From an uncultured Verrucomicrobiota bacterium (GTDB lineage: Bacteria > Verrucomicrobiota > Kiritimatiellia > RFP12 > UBA1067), in NCBI GenBank assembly GCA_945483525.1, contig CALYRV010000049.1, positions 1-13,892 of the forward strand: a DNA stretch of 13,892 nucleotides, given 5' to 3'. Every line of letters begins with the position of its first letter. Within the stretch, counting starts at the first letter, position 1. Shown one piece after another: positions 1-8,700 of this stretch. The notes under the pieces were generated by a model. That model was not told the origin of the DNA. It was given only the letters and a program-made list of their open reading frames with translations, and did not search any database. A program made the translations under genes and the position numbers.

Positions 1-1
1 T

Positions 2-1480
2 TTCCAGCAGTTGCTGATTGCGGTTGCAGAAGACGGAATCGTCGATTCTGGCGAGGCGTCTCGGATCGCTTCTGCTATCGCAAAACTTCAGACTAAGTTC
101 GCGGTATCGGACGGCATTTATGATGCCCGCACGCTCGGTCTTCCGAAGATGGGTGTCCTTGGTGTGCAGCATATGTTCGCGATGTTTGGCGCGACGATCC
201 TCGTGCCGATTCTCACTGGGCTTTCGCCGAGTGCGACTTTGCTCTTCGCCGGACTTGGCACGTTGCTCTTCCATTTTATTACCAAGCGCATCGTTCCGGC
301 ATTTCTTGGTTCGTCCTTCGCGTTCCTCGCTGGCTATTTTGCGTTGACCGGCATGGCCGGCACTGCCGGGTACGAGGCTTTCGACAAGAACTCCATGCTC
401 CAGTATGCCTCGATAGGTGTCATGGCATCGGCGGTCGTCTACTTCGTGGTCGCTGGTTTCGTCAAGGCCTGCGGCGTGAAGACGGTGATGAAGTTCTTCC
501 CGCCGGTCGTCACGGGTCCGATCATCGTCGGCATCGGTCTCGTGCTCGCTCCGGTTGCTGTCAATAGCTGCACTACCAATTGGCTGGTGGCGCTTGTCGC
601 GATCATTGCGGTAGTCGTCTTTTCGATCTTCGGGAGGGGGATGCTGAAGATCATTCCGATCCTCATGGGCGTCATCTGCTCCTACCTCGCCGCGGTCATC
701 CTTGGCTTCTGCGGTCTTGCTGACAAGATCGACTACTCCAACGTCGCGAAGGCTGCATGGATCGGTCTTCCAGTCCAGTGGTCGAACACCGTGTTCCCGG
801 TGTTTGCCAATCCCGACAAGGGCCTGCTCGTTACTGCGCTTGCTATCGTTGTTCCAATCGCCTTCGCTACGATCATGGAGCATGTCGGCGATGTATCGGC
901 CATCTCTTCTACCGTGAAGCGCAACTTCTTCGCGAATCCTGGCCTCCACCGCACAATGCTCGGCGATGGTTTCGCGACTGCGCTTGCTGCCGCTTTTGGC
1001 GCTCCGGCGAACACGACCTACGGCGAGAATACGGGTGTTCTTTCGCTCTCCAAGGTCTATGATCCGAAGGTCATCCGTATTGCCGCGTGTCTTGCGATCC
1101 TCGTTTCGTTCTGTCCGAAGTTCTCCGCCTTCATCGCCACGATTCCTGCGGCGACGATCGGCGGCGTTTCTTTCGTTCTCTACGGAATGATCTCCGCGGT
1201 CGGTGTCCGTAATCTTGTTGAGAAGCAGGTAGACCTCGGCAAGAGCCGCAATATGCTCATTGCCGCCGTCATCTTGGTTCTCACGCTTGGTATTTCCTTC
1301 TCTGCCGGTGGTGCGATCAAATTCTCCGCCTTTGGAGTGAACTTCGCTCTTTCTGGTCTCGCCGTTGGTGCGCTTACAGGTATTATTCTCAATGCGATTC
1401 TTCCTGGCAAGGACTTCAGATTCCAGGAGACTGATCCTTCGATCAAGGATCCCGATCGCTTCGGAGGGAATAAAAACTGA
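2..1480 (+). CDS. uraA: NCS2-family uracil/xanthine permease, uracil type (5' end probably outside window)
   Basis: Inner-membrane nucleobase:proton symporter that probably imports uracil (a related base is possible). Numbering residues from the TTG at 11, the conserved NCS2 entry block QHMFAMFGATILVP is at 53-66. The two glutamates that bind the base and couple protons in E. coli UraA are present: E290 in the IMEHVGD segment and E339 in NTTYGENTGV. The many hydrophobic segments suit the family's 14-helix fold, and the C-terminus is a short polar tail. The reading frame is open to base 2. The only candidate starts are TTG at 11 and ATG at 149, and the latter would remove the IYDARTLGLPKM stretch that I recall as conserved in relatives. 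About 35 residues before that stretch (LLIAVAEDGIVDSGEAS...) are not usual for the family, so the gene is treated as 5'-partial. A xanthine or other pyrimidine substrate cannot be excluded, although the TTYGEN signature favours uracil. Confidence 0.88.
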   Translation, partial: FQQLLIAVAEDGIVDSGEASRIASAIAKLQTKFAVSDGIYDARTLGLPKMGVLGVQHMFAMFGATILVPILTGLSPSATLLFAGLGTLLFHFITKRIVPAFLGSSFAFLAGYFALTGMAGTAGYEAFDKNSMLQYASIGVMASAVVYFVVAGFVKACGVKTVMKFFPPVVTGPIIVGIGLVLAPVAVNSCTTNWLVALVAIIAVVVFSIFGRGMLKIIPILMGVICSYLAAVILGFCGLADKIDYSNVAKAAWIGLPVQWSNTVFPVFANPDKGLLVTALAIVVPIAFATIMEHVGDVSAISSTVKRNFFANPGLHRTMLGDGFATALAAAFGAPANTTYGENTGVLSLSKVYDPKVIRIAACLAILVSFCPKFSAFIATIPAATIGGVSFVLYGMISAVGVRNLVEKQVDLGKSRNMLIAAVILVLTLGISFSAGGAIKFSAFGVNFALSGLAVGALTGIILNAILPGKDFRFQETDPSIKDPDRFGGNKN

Positions 1481-1512
1481 TTCCATTTAACTTCAATTTC
1501 GTCCACCTAAAA

Positions 1513-1519
1513 AAGGAAA
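1513..1519 (+). promoter_or_regulatory. Shine-Dalgarno sequence of the barrel-protein gene
   Basis: The purine-rich stretch AAGGAAA lies about 7-9 bases before the ATG at 1526. It is the only clear ribosome binding site before a gene in this window, which suggests stronger or differently controlled translation of the secreted protein. Confidence 0.6.
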
Positions 1520-1525
1520 TACATA

Positions 1526-2434
1526 ATGAAGAAACTAATGTTTGCTGCCGCAGTCGTGTCCGCGTTCGCGGCCTTTGCTGCTGATGCCGCCAAGCCTGCT
1601 GAAGCTGAAATAGAGAAGAACGAAGCTCCGATTTTCTGGGGCTTTGGAAGCTCCGGTGTCTATTCCGGTTATCAGCTCTATGGTTCGCTTGTCAATTCCG
1701 AGCCGACCTGGCAGACCTATATTGAAGGTAATGCAAACCTGACGATTAAGGATGTTGACTTCGGTTATCTGGGCGTCGGAATCTGGTCAAATACCGATAT
1801 TACCGATAAGCGTCATGGCATTCCTTATCAGAAGTCCTTTAACGAGTGGGATTTCAATGTGCATTGGGGTAAGACCTTCTGGTTTGATGATAATCAGACC
1901 TGGGGACTTACTTATCGTACGTCCGTTGTGTGGTACTACTATCCTCATCGTATGTACCAGAAACACAAGAATGCCTTTAACAAGTCCAGCTTCAACACGA
2001 CTATGGACTGGGATCATTACTTCGAGCTCTCGAACCCCTATGTCGTTCCTTACATCAATGTCGTTCACGAATATCATGAGTCCGATGGCAATCTGTTGCA
2101 GTTCGGTCTCAAGAAGATGATTGCGGCTGGCGACAATCTTTCGTTCACGCCCTACGTGGAAATGGTTTGGCGTAATACGAACTACGGCTGGTGCTTCCCG
2201 CATTGGGGAACGGATCGCAACTTCGAGAAGATCAATTCTTGCTTTGCTACGTTGAAGATCGGTCTTGATGCCAATTATCAGATCAACAAGTATTTCGGTG
2301 TTTTCGCCAAGGTGGCGTATTGCTCCGTTATCGATGGCGATCTTCGCGATGCGGCTGAATGCTGCACCGGTTACGACTACGGCAAATACAAGGACTTCGC
2401 CTGGGGCGGCGTCGGTGTCAGCTTCAGCTTCTAA
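1526..2434 (+). CDS. Secreted outer-membrane beta-barrel-like protein of unknown family
   Basis: A 302-residue protein I cannot assign to a named family. It begins with a classic Sec signal peptide (MKK, then an alanine/valine core to about residue 18, AFA cleavage site). A short charged linker (about 20-33) follows. The rest alternates polar and aromatic/hydrophobic residues with many W, Y, F and G, as in transmembrane beta-strands, and the chain ends in GVGVSFSF with a terminal phenylalanine, the usual BAM-recognition signature of outer-membrane proteins. Size and composition are comparable to 12-14-strand channels such as Tsx, but no Tsx-specific motif was recognised. All five cysteines (223, 239, 266, 279, 280) lie in the last third. 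It sits between a nucleobase permease and a phosphoribosyltransferase, so a channel for bases or nucleosides is conceivable. Codon use is rich in NNT and lower in GC than its neighbours, which may reflect high expression. Confidence 0.8.
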   Translation: MKKLMFAAAVVSAFAAFAADAAKPAEAEIEKNEAPIFWGFGSSGVYSGYQLYGSLVNSEPTWQTYIEGNANLTIKDVDFGYLGVGIWSNTDITDKRHGIPYQKSFNEWDFNVHWGKTFWFDDNQTWGLTYRTSVVWYYYPHRMYQKHKNAFNKSSFNTTMDWDHYFELSNPYVVPYINVVHEYHESDGNLLQFGLKKMIAAGDNLSFTPYVEMVWRNTNYGWCFPHWGTDRNFEKINSCFATLKIGLDANYQINKYFGVFAKVAYCSVIDGDLRDAAECCTGYDYGKYKDFAWGGVGVSFSF

Positions 2435-2435
2435 A

Positions 2436-2978
2436 ATGGCACTTAACGATAAACATTATCTTTCGGCGGACGAGTATCTCCGGGATACCTGGAGCCTCGC
2501 CGCCGAGGTCAAGCGTTCCGGCTGGAAACCGGATATTCTCATCGCACTTTGGCGGGGTGGAGCCCCCGTCGGAGTCGCGTTGCATGAATTCTTCAAGGTT
2601 TCCGGATGGTCGGTTCAGCATGTCCCGCTCAAATGCGCGAGCTATACTGGAATCGGAGCCAATGACGGCAAGGTCGTCTTCACCCATGAGGAGGTCGTCT
2701 TTCAGATGCTCCGCAAAGGTGACAAGGTCCTAGTCGTCGATGACGTGTTCGACACCGGTAAGACCGCTGCTGCGGTCAAGGCAAAACTTGACGAGAAGGG
2801 CGTTGAGATGAAGTTGGCCTGCGTCTACTGGAAGCCCCAGAAGAACACCACCGACATGAAGCCCGACTATTTCGTCAAGGACGTTGGTCTCGACTGGCTC
2901 GTCTTCCCGCATGAGATCGAAGGTCTCACCAAGGAGGAGCTAGAGATCAAGGATCCGTTTCTCGCTGGTCTGCTCTGA
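2436..2978 (+). CDS. Phosphoribosyltransferase, hypoxanthine/xanthine type (COG2236-like)
   Basis: A 180-residue type I phosphoribosyltransferase that should transfer ribose-5-phosphate from PRPP to a purine base in the cytoplasm. The PRPP-binding signature KVLVVDDVFDTGKT is at about 97-110, with the paired aspartates and the DTGKT loop intact. The early PDILIALWRGGAPVG stretch (32-46) is the usual pyrophosphate-binding loop region. The C-terminal part (YWKPQ, PDYFVKDVGLDWLVFPHEIE, 131-162) resembles the COG2236 'Hpt1' branch rather than classical Hpt or Upp. ATG 2436 is chosen because sequence upstream in this frame lies inside the barrel gene and looks non-coding. The start is one base after the preceding stop and has no Shine-Dalgarno sequence, so translation is probably coupled. 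The base specificity (hypoxanthine, xanthine or guanine) cannot be read from sequence alone. Confidence 0.87.
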   Translation: MALNDKHYLSADEYLRDTWSLAAEVKRSGWKPDILIALWRGGAPVGVALHEFFKVSGWSVQHVPLKCASYTGIGANDGKVVFTHEEVVFQMLRKGDKVLVVDDVFDTGKTAAAVKAKLDEKGVEMKLACVYWKPQKNTTDMKPDYFVKDVGLDWLVFPHEIEGLTKEELEIKDPFLAGLL

Positions 2979-3017
2979 AGTACATCGTCGCGTTCGAGCG
3001 GTGTAGCACTTTCATAC

Positions 3018-5789
3018 ATGTCAAAACTTTATATTATCGACATGATGCCCTTTTTATACAAAGGGCATTTCGTTTTTCTCAGAAGTCCACGGATGACTTC
3101 GACCGGAATCAACGTCTCGGCGCTGCTCGGACTCGTTTCCGGACTTCAGTCCATCTTGAAGAAGGAGCAGCCGACCCATGCGGTGCTGGCGATGGATCCT
3201 GGCGGACCGACGTTCCGTCACAAGGCATATGCTCCTTACAAGGCACAGCGGCAGAAGATGCCTGAAGATCTTGCCGCCTGCATTCCATTTGCATTTGAAC
3301 TCGCTGAGGCCCTGCGCATTCCTGTTGTCCGAGTGGACGGGTTCGAGGCCGATGACGTAATGGGCACGCTCGCCGTGAAGGGCGCTGCCGCCGGTTTCGA
3401 AGTCTATATGGCGACGCCGGATAAGGATGCCGCTCAACTTGTTCGTCCAGGCGTGAAACTCTATCGTCCCGCACACGCCGGTGATTCAGCTGTGCTCTAC
3501 GACGAGAAAGCGGTCTGCGAACACTGGCATCTGACAGAACCAAAACAGATGATCGATTATCTCGCGCTCGCTGGTGACGCTTCGGATAATATTCCGGGTA
3601 TACGTGGGATCGGTGAGAAGACTGCCGCGCAGCTGCTCGCCGACTACGGTAGCGTCGAGGGTATTCTCGCAAACTGTCAGAAACTGAAGGGCAAGCTTGG
3701 CGAGAAGGTCGCGCTCGGTAAGGAGGACGCGATGATCTCGAAGTTCCTCACCACCATCCGCACTGATGTGCCGATTGAGCCCAACTGGGATGATTACAGG
3801 CTTGACGGCATTGACCGCGACAAACTCGCCGCGGTCTGCCAGAAGTTCGAATTGAAGCGTCTCGCGAAAGAATTTGGCGTGGATGCCGCTGAATCCGGAG
3901 TGACCGATTTGGGTTCCAGAGAGAATGTTGATGATTCGGATGTCCGGTCTATCGCTTCCTTCGCCAACTTGTCTTCCGTTCCACACGAGTATCGCTTGGT
4001 CAAGACGGAGGCTGAAGCGCAGGAGCTGCTGGCGGAGCTGATGCAGGCGGACCGCATCGCGTTTGACACAGAGACCGCTGCAGTCGAAGGCCATGAATCG
4101 ACTGAGGCCCATTTCTGCAAGCTCGTCGGCTTCTCTTTCGCGATCGACCCTGTCGCATCCCAGCCTTCGACTTCCGGCGTTCAGCCCGTCCGGAGGGCAT
4201 GGTATGTGATCGCCGATCTGATCGATGTGTTCCGTCCGTTGTTCGCCGATCCGAAAAAGATCCTGGTGGGACACAACGTGAAGTTTGACCGCACCATCCT
4301 GCACCGTTACGGCATCGGTTTCGCGTCTGTTCCCCGTGATACGATGCTCGAGCATTACTGCATTGATGCCGCGGCGCGACATGGAATGGATGCGCTCGCG
4401 GAACAGTATCTCGGTTATCGTCCGATTCCGATCACGGCGCTCATCGGCGAGAAGGAACGCGGCAAGGAACAACGTTCGATGGCGTCCTTCAAGCCCGAGG
4501 AAATTCTCGATTATGCCGCGGAAGATGCAGACGTAACGCTTCGCCTTGATGACGTTCTGCGTTCTCAAACTCCTTCTGCGATTGAGACCGAAGAGAAGCT
4601 CGTGAAGATCCTCATTGAGATGGAACGTGAGGGGATTCGCGTTGATACTGCCGCGCTTAAGGATTACGGAGCGCAGCTCGAACGCGAAATCCTGCAGTTG
4701 CTTCAGGATGTTCTCGCTTACGCCGAGCCGGGCTTCAATCCCGATTCGCCGAAGCAACTCGGAGAACTCCTGTTCGGTAAACTCGGACTCCCTGGCGGGA
4801 AGAAGACCGCGAAGGGTCAGTGGTCGACGGACGAGAAGACGCTTTCCAAACTCGCGGACGCGCATCCGATCATCGGCAAGATCCTCGAATATCGTGCGTG
4901 CACGAAACTCAAATCTACTTACGTCGACAAGTTGCCGACGCTGATCGACTCGGAGTCTCGGGTTCATACGACGTTTCGTCAGCATGCGACCGAGACTGGC
5001 CGGCTTTCGTCCGAAGATCCCAATCTTCAGAACATTCCAGTCCGCACCGAGCGCGGCAAGATGATTCGTAAGGCCTTTGTCGCTCGCGATGACAGGCATG
5101 TGCTGATTTCTGCCGACTATTCTCAGATTGAACTCCGTCTCATGGCCGCGTTTTCGCAAGATCCCGCGATGATCGCCGCGTTCCGCAACGGCGAGGACAT
5201 TCATCGCGATACAGCGAGCCGTGTCTATGACGTGATGCCGGCGTTCGTTACCCCCGAGCAGCGTTCAAAGTGCAAGATGGTCAACTTCGGTATTATCTAC
5301 GGTATCTCGGCGTTCGGACTCTCCCAGCGGCTCAATTGTCCCCGTAAGGAGGCTGCTGATCTGATCGAGACGTACTTCAGGCTTTATCCGAAGGTTAAGG
5401 ACTTCATGGAGTCCGCGATAACTAAGGCCCGTGAGAAGGGCTATGCCGAGACGATCCTCGGACGCCGCCGCACGCTCCGCGACATCAATTCGCGCAACGC
5501 GACGGTCCGTCAGGCCGCTGAGCGTGACGCGATCAATACGCCGATCCAGGGTTCCGCCGCCGACCTCATTAAGGTCGCGATGGTTAAGGTTGATGCCGCA
5601 CTCAAGGCGTCCGGACTCCGTACCAAGATGGTGCTGCAGATCCATGACGAACTCATTTTCGACACGCCTCTCGACGAAGTCGAGCAGGTCAAGGAGATCG
5701 TCCGTCGCGAGATGTCCACCGCCCTTGATTTCGGCGTTCCCCTTGATGTCGGCATCGGCGTCGCCTCCAACTGGCTTGACGCGCACTGA
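3018..5789 (+). CDS. polA: DNA polymerase I
   Basis: A 923-residue repair and Okazaki-fragment-processing polymerase, close to E. coli PolI (928). The N-terminal 5' nuclease (1 to about 290) keeps its metal ligands: D8, D60, E110/D112/D113 in FEADDV, D135/D137 in PDKD, D187/D190 in GDASDNIPG, followed by the GIGEKTA helix-hairpin-helix. The 3'-5' proofreading domain (about 325-515) appears active: D350/E352 (DTET), D424 (HNVKFD), Y499/D503 (YAAEDAD). The polymerase domain (about 520-923) has motif A D700-YSQIELR, O-helix R749/K753/F757/Y761 and motif C H876-D877-E878. F757 corresponds to E. coli F762, expected to discriminate against dideoxynucleotides. Residues 376-395 form a Pro/Ser-rich insertion in the exonuclease domain. 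The gene starts 39 bases after the phosphoribosyltransferase with no Shine-Dalgarno sequence, and its TGA overlaps the helicase ATG. Confidence 0.97.
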   Translation: MSKLYIIDMMPFLYKGHFVFLRSPRMTSTGINVSALLGLVSGLQSILKKEQPTHAVLAMDPGGPTFRHKAYAPYKAQRQKMPEDLAACIPFAFELAEALRIPVVRVDGFEADDVMGTLAVKGAAAGFEVYMATPDKDAAQLVRPGVKLYRPAHAGDSAVLYDEKAVCEHWHLTEPKQMIDYLALAGDASDNIPGIRGIGEKTAAQLLADYGSVEGILANCQKLKGKLGEKVALGKEDAMISKFLTTIRTDVPIEPNWDDYRLDGIDRDKLAAVCQKFELKRLAKEFGVDAAESGVTDLGSRENVDDSDVRSIASFANLSSVPHEYRLVKTEAEAQELLAELMQADRIAFDTETAAVEGHESTEAHFCKLVGFSFAIDPVASQPSTSGVQPVRRAWYVIADLIDVFRPLFADPKKILVGHNVKFDRTILHRYGIGFASVPRDTMLEHYCIDAAARHGMDALAEQYLGYRPIPITALIGEKERGKEQRSMASFKPEEILDYAAEDADVTLRLDDVLRSQTPSAIETEEKLVKILIEMEREGIRVDTAALKDYGAQLEREILQLLQDVLAYAEPGFNPDSPKQLGELLFGKLGLPGGKKTAKGQWSTDEKTLSKLADAHPIIGKILEYRACTKLKSTYVDKLPTLIDSESRVHTTFRQHATETGRLSSEDPNLQNIPVRTERGKMIRKAFVARDDRHVLISADYSQIELRLMAAFSQDPAMIAAFRNGEDIHRDTASRVYDVMPAFVTPEQRSKCKMVNFGIIYGISAFGLSQRLNCPRKEAADLIETYFRLYPKVKDFMESAITKAREKGYAETILGRRRTLRDINSRNATVRQAAERDAINTPIQGSAADLIKVAMVKVDAALKASGLRTKMVLQIHDELIFDTPLDEVEQVKEIVRREMSTALDFGVPLDVGIGVASNWLDAH

Positions 5790-8700
5790 TGACATATCCC
5801 GAGGAGCTGCCGATTGTCGCTGAAAGGGCGAAGATCGTCGAGGCGCTGAAGCGCCACCAGGTGATCATCGTCTGCGGCGATACCGGATCTGGTAAGACGA
5901 CGCAGCTCCCGAAGATGGCGATCGAGGCCGGTTTTGGCGAGAAGAACAGACGCATCGCCTGCACTCAGCCGCGTCGTCTTGCAGCCGTCACTGTCGCTGA
6001 ACGTGTCGCCGCTGAACTCGGAGAGGAGATCGGCACGACTGTCGGCTATCAGCACCGCTTCGGGAAGAAACTTTCGGAATCGACACGAGTCAAGTTCATG
6101 ACGGACGGCATATTGCTCGCCGAGACGCGTCACGATCCGCTGCTGCGCGCGTATGACGTGATAATCATCGACGAGGCGCATGAACGCACGCTTAACGTCG
6201 ACTTCCTCCTCGGAATCCTCAAGCGTATTCTCGAACGGCGTCGGGATCTTCGTGTTATCGTCTCCTCGGCGACACTTGACACGGACCGTTTCTCGGAGTT
6301 CTTCGACCATGCGCCAGCGATCGTCGTCCCGGGACGGCTCTTCCCGATTGAGACCCGCTATCTGCCGCCGCCCGAAGACGGCGAGTTGGATCTTCCGCGG
6401 CAGATCTGCCGCGCCGTCGAGATGCTGCCCGTCGAGTTTGATACGCTTGTGTTCCTGCCTGGTGAACGGGATATCCGCGAAGCGGCGGAAGCGCTGGAAG
6501 GTGAGAGCCACGGACGCGACGACATCATCCCGTTGCTCGCCTCGTTGCCTGCGGCCGAACAGCGTCGTGCGTTTCAGTCCTCGCCGCGACGGCGAATCAT
6601 CCTTGCGACTAACGTCGCCGAGACGTCGCTCACGATTCCTGGTATCCGCGCCGTGGTTGATTCGGGGCTCGCCAGAATCTCGCGGTACATCCAGCGCACG
6701 CAGGTGCAGCGGCTACAGATTGAGTCTGTCTCCCAGGCGTCCGCGCGTCAGCGTATGGGACGTTGCGGACGCGTCGGTCCGGGCATCTGCGTCCGACTAT
6801 ATTCCGAAGAGGACTTTTTGCAGCGCGAAGAATACACTGCGCCGGAGATTTTGCGTTCGTCGCTCGCGGGAGTGATTCTAACGATGCTCGACCTGCGGCT
6901 CGGCGATATCTCGAGGTTTCCGTTCATCGATCCGCCGCGTCCCGCGGCGATCACTTCTGGACTTCGCGAACTTATTGAACTCGGCGCCGTTGAACACGGA
7001 GAGGATGGCGATGCGAGGTTGACCAAGTTGGGAAGACGTCTCGCGCGATTTCCCGTCGAGCCGCGGCTCGCGAGGATGCTTTTCGCTGGTTCCGATTTCG
7101 CCGTGATGCCTAGGGTTCTGCCGATCGTCGCTTCAATGTCTGGCGAGGATCCCAGGCGGCGTCCCGCCGACGAACGCGAACGTGCGCTGCAGGCGCACAC
7201 GAAGTTCAGAGCCGAGGGTTCGGACTTCCTCGGTACGCTAAAGCTCTGGAACTGGTGGCGGGAGGAGTCCGAAAAGCTCTCGCAGACGAAGCTACGCAAG
7301 CTCTGCAAGGACAATTACCTTTCCTTCGCGAAGATGCGCGAATGGAACGATACGGTTCGTCAGCTGACGCAGCAGGCGGAACGCGCGGGGCTCGACCTTG
7401 AGAACGATACCGGCGATGACGCGGCGTTTCATCGTGCGTTGCTGTCCGGACTCGTCACCCGAGTAGGTCATTTTGATCCGGAGGATCGCGAATACCGTGG
7501 CGTGCGCGGACTCCGTTTCGTGCTGCATCCGTCGACCGTTCTCAAGAAGCGTCCCCCGGAATGGATCGTAGCGGGCGAGCTCGTCGATACCGCGCGGCTT
7601 TTCGCGCGCAATGCGGCGGCGATTGATGTCAGCTGGATTGAGTCCGCAGCGAAGGGAATGTTGAAGAGCCATTACCATTCGCCCGACTGGGATTCGCGCA
7701 GCGGTTTTGTGCGGGCGACCGAGCAGGTGACGCTATATGGACTTGTCATCGTGCCGGCGCGGCGTTGTGATTATACGCGAATCGATCCAGATCTTTCGCG
7801 TGAGATCTTCATCCGCCGCGGCATCATCGATGGTGCGATTCCAAAGGCCCCGCCGCTGGTGCGACATAACAATTCGGTATTGGACGAACTTCGTCGTCAT
7901 GCCGAGCGGCTTCGGGATCCTTCGCTGTATGATGAAGAAGCGTTGTATCGTCATTTCCAGGATTGCGTGCCGAAGGACATCGCCTCGGGTCCGGCGTTGA
8001 TTAGGTGGTTGCGCAATGCGCGTCCCGAAGAGACCGCGGCGTTTCGTCTGAACCGCGACGACTGGATTCACGAGAATCGCGATCTCGATGCGCGTTTCCC
8101 GCCGACACTGAAGATCGGATCGATCCGTCTGAATCTTGATTATCGGCATAGTCCTGATGATCCGGAGCGTGACGGCATGACCTGTACTGTCCGTAAGCGC
8201 GATGCTAGCGCCTTGCGGCTCTGGCGGTCGGACTGGCTAGTCCCTGGGCTTCTCCCGGAGAAACTCTCCTGGATGCTGTCCGTCCTGCCGACTGCGCAGC
8301 GCAAAGTACTGACGCCGATTTCCGATTCGGTCGTGGGGATCCTCTCAAAGCTGCGTCCCGGCTCTGAGCCGCTGGGGGAAGCGGTCGTGAAGACTGTTTA
8401 TTCCGAATGGGGTTTCCGGATTTCGCCAGAGGCCTGGGAACGGGCGAAGATTCCCGAGCATCTGAAGGTACGTTTCCGCGTTATTGCCGATGAAGGAGGT
8501 AAGACGCTGGCGTGCGGACGTGACCTTGAGACGGTTCTCGCGGCTGCTGGTGTCGGCGGAGGATCGGTCGGTTATGATACCGGCAAGGTTTCCGCCAAGG
8601 TGTACACGAACTGGGAGTTCGGCGAGCTTCCCGAGAAGACCTCGGCGCTTGGTAAGGCAGGAAGATGGGATCTTGAGCATTATCCCGCGTTGCACGACGA

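Noticed and set aside
1467..1484. Small inverted repeat GGAAT...ATTCC spanning the permease stop, possible terminator or attenuator.
   Set aside because: The stem is only 5 AT-rich pairs with an 8-base loop and no U-tract follows.
2265..2435. Longer start for the phosphoribosyltransferase (ATG 2265) inside the barrel gene.
   Set aside because: The extra 57 residues look like out-of-frame barrel sequence, and recognisable family similarity begins only after ATG 2436.
3486..5204. A 572-codon open frame on the minus strand opposite polA, plus other long minus-strand frames at 5510-6511 and 9059-10147.
   Set aside because: They lie wholly opposite or across strongly supported genes, their translations are rich in Arg/Asp/Leu with no recognisable motif, and such frames arise from biased codon use on the coding strand.
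6180..6875. A 231-codon plus-strand frame overlapping hrpA in another register.
   Set aside because: Ser/Arg-rich shadow translation inside the helicase core with no domain features.
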